A stretch of 64,000 nucleotides of DNA, taken from the NCBI RefSeq assembly GCF_003672135.1, contig NC_039519.1, positions 5,580,001 through 5,644,000 of the forward strand, given 5' to 3'. Positions 58,690 to 64,000 of the stretch are shown one piece after another; within the stretch, counting starts at the first letter, position 1; each line of letters opens with the position of its first letter. A model generated the notes under the pieces. The model had not been told where the DNA came from, did no database searches, and saw only the letters and a list, made by a program, of their open reading frames with translations. Position numbers and translations under genes: made by a program. Source of the DNA: Ooceraea biroi. Taxonomy: Eukaryota > Arthropoda > Insecta > Hymenoptera > Formicidae.

Positions 58690-59606
58690 TGTAGAGGAAA
58701 GTCCCCGATTATGAGATACCATATCGATTTTGCCGAATGTGAGGAAATCTATAGGCAGAATTTAAAAATGTAATACATTCCCTTGAAGAGAATTTAATAA
58801 GCTTTAGGTTGGTGAAATGAAAAATCTAATTTAAATATTATTTTTTCTGAAAATTAAAAAAATTTGAAAAAACAGCTTTACGCAAGATCGCGAAAGTGTG
58901 CTCCTAATATAAGATACCTTGAGAAATCGGTGTTAAAAGTGCAAAATACATCAGTATTGCAAGTAAAAAACTTTATTAGATATTTTTATAAAAATACTGC
59001 TGCCACAGCCTTCGCCAAATCTTCACGATTCCACTGTCAACGCTTCCTCGTTTCTCTAACTTCCATAGTCAGATTCTATAAAATTAAATACACAAAAATT
59101 CATAATATAAATTCGTATTAACTGTTCTTTAACCTTAAGTAGTATTTTCTTTCTTTTTATTACACTACATACTCTTCATATTCGAGCAATAATTATCTCA
59201 TATTAAGAGTACTCTGAATATCTCATTATACGAGCCACGCGCCTAGCGGTTCCGCGATCATGAAATCTAACCTCTACAATTAAGCAATTCAACAAATCGC
59301 GTATTTTCCTGTCACTACGATTCTACTCTATCATTGCATACTGAATTTATTGCCAACCATTTCTTTATTATGTAATAAACAAGGTTTAAAGACTTACCTT
59401 AAGTTCCTTTGACATGTTCACAATTTCACAAACCTTTTCTTGCAAAAGCTAAACGCAATAACGAACAATGAATTTTTCACTAAATACATTTTACACCAAG
59501 AGTAATAAGTTTATGGTGGAATTAACAGATAGTGCTCACTAGTTTAGCAGAAACTCCATTATCTCATATTAGGAGCATATCTCATAATAGGGGATTCTCC
59601 TCTACA
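58690..59606. mobile_element. MITE with TGTAGAGGA termini and repeated TCTCATATTAGGAGC motif
   Basis: 917 bp with inverted ends TGTAGAGGAAAGTCCCCGAT and the complement of TGTAGAGGAGAATCCCCTAT, about 26 of 29 bases matching. Variants of TCTCATATTAGGAG recur inside in both orientations (near 58899, 59196, 59570), like subterminal transposase-binding repeats. No transposase frame. Target duplication unclear. Confidence 0.75.
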
Positions 59607-62600
59607 TATAATCGATTTAGTTGCTTAGTTATGGGAAATGCATGCATATTTATTTATTTCCAGGTTTCGCGTGAAACATAAAAAAGAAAAGAACATTTTC
59701 TGACATCTCGTGTAATTCCACAGATATTCTAAAATTCACAAGTCATCGTTCGCGGCCGCCGCTGAAAAACGCGCTCTTTCGCTGAAGAAATAGCTTGAGT
59801 GTTTCTTCTGATGAGCAAGGTGATTATCCGATAAAGCCCGGACTACGTGGATTTTATGTTTTTTAATGTATATGCATGAGTTTTTTAATAGTAATACGGC
59901 GGTTTCAGCGCAAAGGCACGGAATATCTATTCCGAGTATAGTCACTCCGCTGTTTCACTCATTGAATATCGCGATGAATATTCAGATTTCGTTCTCATCA
60001 AGTTATGCATTGCTAATTTTCTCGTCCTTGCGATGTAAATATCGCGGTGACAAATCTTCGATCCTCCCGCCAACACGAGAGCATGCCACTTGCTCTTATT
60101 AGATTCCCGTGGGAGGCATCAAGTAAACATGTAAATATGCAGTTTATTTTTGCTACTTGATTCTACTTACTTAAATCTCTTCAAATTATTTTATAAAAAG
60201 CCACTCATTTATAAATACTGATGTTATTTAACTCAAAAAATGCAAAATATTGAATACACTTAGACTCTTTCTCAATGCATTGAGTATTTTCCAGCCGTTT
60301 TCCTATTTAAGATTGAATGAGTAACAAAAAGCTTCCATAATACATATGATGTTTGCACCGAGTGCAAAAGGGAAAAGTTTCAGAAAAACATGTTGTGCAA
60401 GCTACCATGATAATCACTAGAGAAACACTGAAAATGTTACAAATTTGGCCGTGACACGGTGATAATAACGGCCTTGATAATACTGCCCATGTGAGAGAAG
60501 TTGCGCATACAAGGAGATTTTATCGAAGGCTACACTAATTAGTATAAATTACGGGGTAGTAATTTCAGTGAAAAGCTCGGAGCTGCGAACGGATATTCCG
60601 ACCGTATTGGAATCTGCAACGTTTCATCGTACAAATAATTGTGTCAATGATTTAAACTTTTGATGTTGATACGTTTAAACAATTCATATCAAACGATGTC
60701 GCATCATTTGTCGCGCGCGAAATTGCCAGGAAAATAAATATTTTCAACAACGACACGCAGCAGCATTGCAAAGCAGAGGTATAACTTTACTGCTACGGTT
60801 GCTTTTTCCGCTGTACGTTTTCATGGCTGAAAGGTCAATGTTTGTTTGAAAAAGACTCGTGTCACTCTCTTTTCGTACGGGCATCGCTGGCAGAAATTCG
60901 CATGCCGTATTAAATAGAAGCTCGATTCCTGGAAATTTAAAAACACTTTTATATCTCACGTTTACGACATACCTTGATATAAATAATCTACAGAAAATAT
61001 TGTTATATTATAAATATAGATACTACAGAATGTATTTGATGTATCTTAAGAAAGAAAAGTTTTATTTATGCAACATCTTTCAATATGTTTAAACGTGGAA
61101 ATTGATTTTCCATTAATAGCAAGTGAGATCAAAGTATAAATGATGCGTGTATAGATGCGCTTGATCTATTTGTCATTGTCACGCGATACCATGGAAATCT
61201 GTTTGCTCTGATATCCTTGATAACTAGGTACGCAACGCATTTGCAAGTGATTCGATGTATAGATGCATTTGAATTCCGAGACGTAATTTCTAGGATTTCG
61301 TATTGACTGAACGTCAACTTCCGGTATTAATATCCGGTCGAGAAGTCGAGCGAGTCTTAATATTGCGTGTCGGAATGCGCGTTCTTTGCGATGGAAACAG
61401 GAAGCCCGATACTACGGAACTTAAATAATCAATATCGGTCGCGGTAAAAAATGAAACATTTTCATTCAATTCAGAGTTCAAAAATCTGATAAAGAAGGAC
61501 ATTAAAGTCTATAATTAAAAAAAATCTGATTAAAGAAAAAAACTATAAAGACAAAAAAAGATTCGATCAAAACATTTATTACTTGTCAAAGATAACATAT
61601 ATGAAGTTAATATAAGTCCATTTAAAATTTTGTCTGTGCGAGAATGATTTAATTACACTAAAATTAAATATATTCGAGTTTTATTGTACCGGCTTCGATC
61701 AAAGGAACATAATAGTTCAGGTTTGCTTTGTAGACGAAACTATTAAGCTTCTTACTTTATCCTGCTTGTTCGATGAATAATGCATTGTACATTTTCAGGG
61801 CTGTGTTTTGCTGTGTGATTTACTATTCCCAGTGATAGTCACTGCGTGTATAACATGACCGCAATCTTCGCCATGAATATCAAATCTCAATTTGCAAGTG
61901 GCAATATGCGAGCATTAAGTTGAACAGTTAATATGTTTTATGTTAATAGTATATCAATAAATTTATTTTTATGTGAAAGCATTTGCTAGTATTGCTTATT
62001 ACGTCAAAGTGTACGAACGAAAATTGACTAATGCAACCTATTTTAGAAAGAAATTAATTATATTATAATAATATTTAAATTGAGCTGATAAACTCGTAAA
62101 GAATAAAACAACGCTTTTATAGCTATGACCATTTGACCGCTTAAAAAGTTGATTCACTTTAGAAAAAAAGAATCATTAATGCCATTAACTTTCTAGTTTG
62201 CGCGTAAATACTGCATGTGATAAGTACATCTGTATTTGTAAGCCGGCTATATGAGTGAGTTGCAAATATCAGTTGTATGCACAATATCAAAACGTGATTG
62301 TGTAATTATACATTGTTGTTGAAAGCGATTGAATTCTTGTAGTAATCTACGCAGTCAGAACATTCACAATTCGCGAATAAACATCTGTGTGTAATATAAA
62401 CGTTTTATATTGTACATAAATATATATGTCGCAAACGTGATCACATTGTGGAAAGTATATTATCATTTCTGTAGTACAATATGAATTTTTATTTATCAAT
62501 TAAATATAATAATCACTTACAACAAACGAGCTTTTATTTGCAATGTTTATTTTAATAACATTAAGGATCGAAGTAAATCATTGTTCAAAGATAGGTTTTA

Positions 62601-63472
62601 ATGAAGAAATAAAAAAATAAAAGTTCTTTTTTTTAAAGAAAATTCATTAAGAAGTGAATATTTAATAAAATATTGTACCAAGGTATTGCATTATGCTTTA
62701 TCCTTTCGTTCCTTCGCATGTAATTCAGATTTTTCGAATAAATTCTTTATAAAATGTGCGCATGCTGTCGTAAAAATGCATAAATCTGCATATTTTCTGT
62801 CGCACGACTGTTATGGTGCGTACTTTATACTTGCAATATCACAGCAATGCAGAGTCGTTGGAGAGTGTGCTTTGTCGCGACGAACGTGTTTCTCTCAAAG
62901 AAATTTAAGCTTACATACCGGAAACACGTTGTCTGCGAGGAAAAACAATCGCTTAAAATAACTGTGTCCATTAACTAACTTTTACGATAGCATTACGTTC
63001 AAGAGGCTCGTGAGGATGACCGGAGGCAACGTTTCACAATTTAATCCATTTCTATTTTGAAATCATTACTCTCCATCAGGCGAGCTACAAGAATATTTTA
63101 TGCTGTTTCAACCTTTCCGTTGTTCTAGCCTAAAGATGGGTGAACTATAGCCGCAGGTTGGATAGACAAATTCGCAGGAAAAATATTTGCTCGCTCTCTA
63201 ACAAAAGGTAAAAAAACAATTCCACTTCACCACAAAACTTGAAAATGTAAAGCAGACGAGTTTTTGTAATTTCAAACGTTAAAAACATGCAAATTTAGAA
63301 CACTTTGTTAAAAGAAAGCTCTTCAAATTAGTTCAACAAGTTTCACCGTAATGAGCACGTTTAAAGTCAATATAATGAATATAATTTAAAATAATATAAT
63401 GTAAAATGTAAATATTTTGTATATTTGAATTCAGTTTTTGAGAAAATAAAAATTTGAGTTTTGACTCAAGTA
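59607..63472. other. intergenic, no gene seen
   Basis: 3.9 kb of AT-rich sequence with only isolated short frames lacking splice support, family motifs or composition shift. No RNA gene recognised. Confidence 0.45.
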
Positions 63473-64000
63473 TTGGGTCGTCCGGAAAGTTCGTGCCGAT
63501 TTTGAAGGAAAATTCAAAGGCAACATTTTTTTATGTCGATAAATATTTATTGACTTATGTATGCACCGTTTTGTTTCACAACCTTTGTCCATCTTTCACG
63601 CAACTGGAAGATTCCATTCTCCCAGAACTTCTTAGGTTTCTAGGCGAAAAACTCCTCAAGGTGGTTTTTTATGTCGATCAAAGAGTTGAAGTTCTTGCCG
63701 CTAAGAGAATTTTGCAAAGACCTAAATAAGTGAAAGTCTGAAGGTGCAATGTCTGGTGAATACGGTGGGTGAGGTGGCACATCCCAGCCAAACTCCAACA
63801 ATTTTTGTCGGGTAGTCAAAGAAACATGAGGTCTGGCATTGTCCTGATGGAACACGCGCCCTTCCTATTAGCTAATTCTGGACGTTTTTCCTGAATCGCT
63901 GTCTTTAATTCGTCCAGTTGCGAGCAGTACTTATCTGCATTTATCGTTTGGTTGTGTGGTAGGAGCTCATAATATAGGATTCCTTTCCAATCCCACCAGA
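63473..64000 (-). mobile_element. M5 mariner, cut by window edge
   Basis: Terminus TTGGGTCGTCCGGAAAGTTC at 63473 preceded by TA. The element continues past 64000. Fifth distinct mariner terminal-repeat family in the window. Confidence 0.88.
63547..64000 (-). pseudogene. M5 mariner transposase, C-terminal part, broken
   Basis: Reading left from the edge: the WWDWKG-type region, a frame break near 63855 next to RPELANRKG, then FHQDNARPH and YSPDIAPSDFHLF (second and third catalytic Asp). After EEFFA a TAG replaces an expected Gln codon at about 63640. The same frame continues through WENGIF and RERWTKVV to the true stop at 63547-63549. Confidence 0.83.

Noticed and set aside
1..64000. tRNA, rRNA or other known RNA genes
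   Set aside because: GGTTCGA-like words (for example near 6930 and 25995) were checked for a matching A box and acceptor stem; none was found.

Overview
The window is AT-rich, intron-containing, repeat-laden animal DNA. The mariner collection, the short introns with GTAAGT donors and pyrimidine-tract/AG acceptors, and the gene types point to an insect. Several mariners resemble those I associate with ants, so an ant or other hymenopteran is my best guess, inferred from family resemblance only. Three host genes can be supported. They are a last-exon fragment of an unrecognised gene at the left edge (+, ending at 439), a two-exon gene for an 80-residue cysteine-rich zinc-binding protein (-, 6339 to 2873), and a four-exon class A G-protein-coupled receptor with a very long cytoplasmic tail (-, 48444 to 34234). 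Everything else with open frames is transposon-derived or repeat-derived.

Layout. 1-2872: end of the first gene and noncoding DNA with a duplicated TATA-bearing block. 2873-6339: zinc-protein gene whose single intron is filled by a 2.9-kb foldback element (TTAA target) made of five tandem palindromes. 7159-27648: a mosaic of nested MITEs present in three copies around a 100-N scaffold gap (11972-12071). The copies are direct (7159-10860), inverted (12072 to about 19653) and direct (about 19654-27300), so a palindrome with arms of about 7.6 kb flanks a MITE at 19370-19935. The inverted arm and the end of the first contig carry many one-base length errors, so a foldback assembly artefact is likely, though local divergence leaves a real inverted duplication possible. 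28136-29421: a mariner with an intact DD34D transposase. 29422-32662: no gene seen. 32663-34398: six copies of a 288-290-bp satellite into which the receptor gene's last exon runs. 34234-48444: receptor gene, its introns loaded with three defective mariners, a long-TIR MITE with TTA flanks and a 12 x 118-bp satellite. 50203-53477: an 11.4-copy 287-bp satellite upstream of the receptor. 56325-58682: a second foldback element of the same family with four palindromic units, followed within 8 bp by a 917-bp MITE. 63473-64000: the 3' part of another defective mariner.

How the parts relate. The MITE families at 7159, 8862 and 27064 share termini starting C(A/G)GGGTGT and carry remnants of the same transposase type (N-terminal DUF4817-like helix-turn-helix; one also keeps the C-terminus), so they look like internally deleted relatives of full-length elements elsewhere in the genome. 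The mariners fall into five terminal-repeat families, of which only the 28136 copy looks capable of making transposase. The receptor gene remains open through all four exons despite this load.
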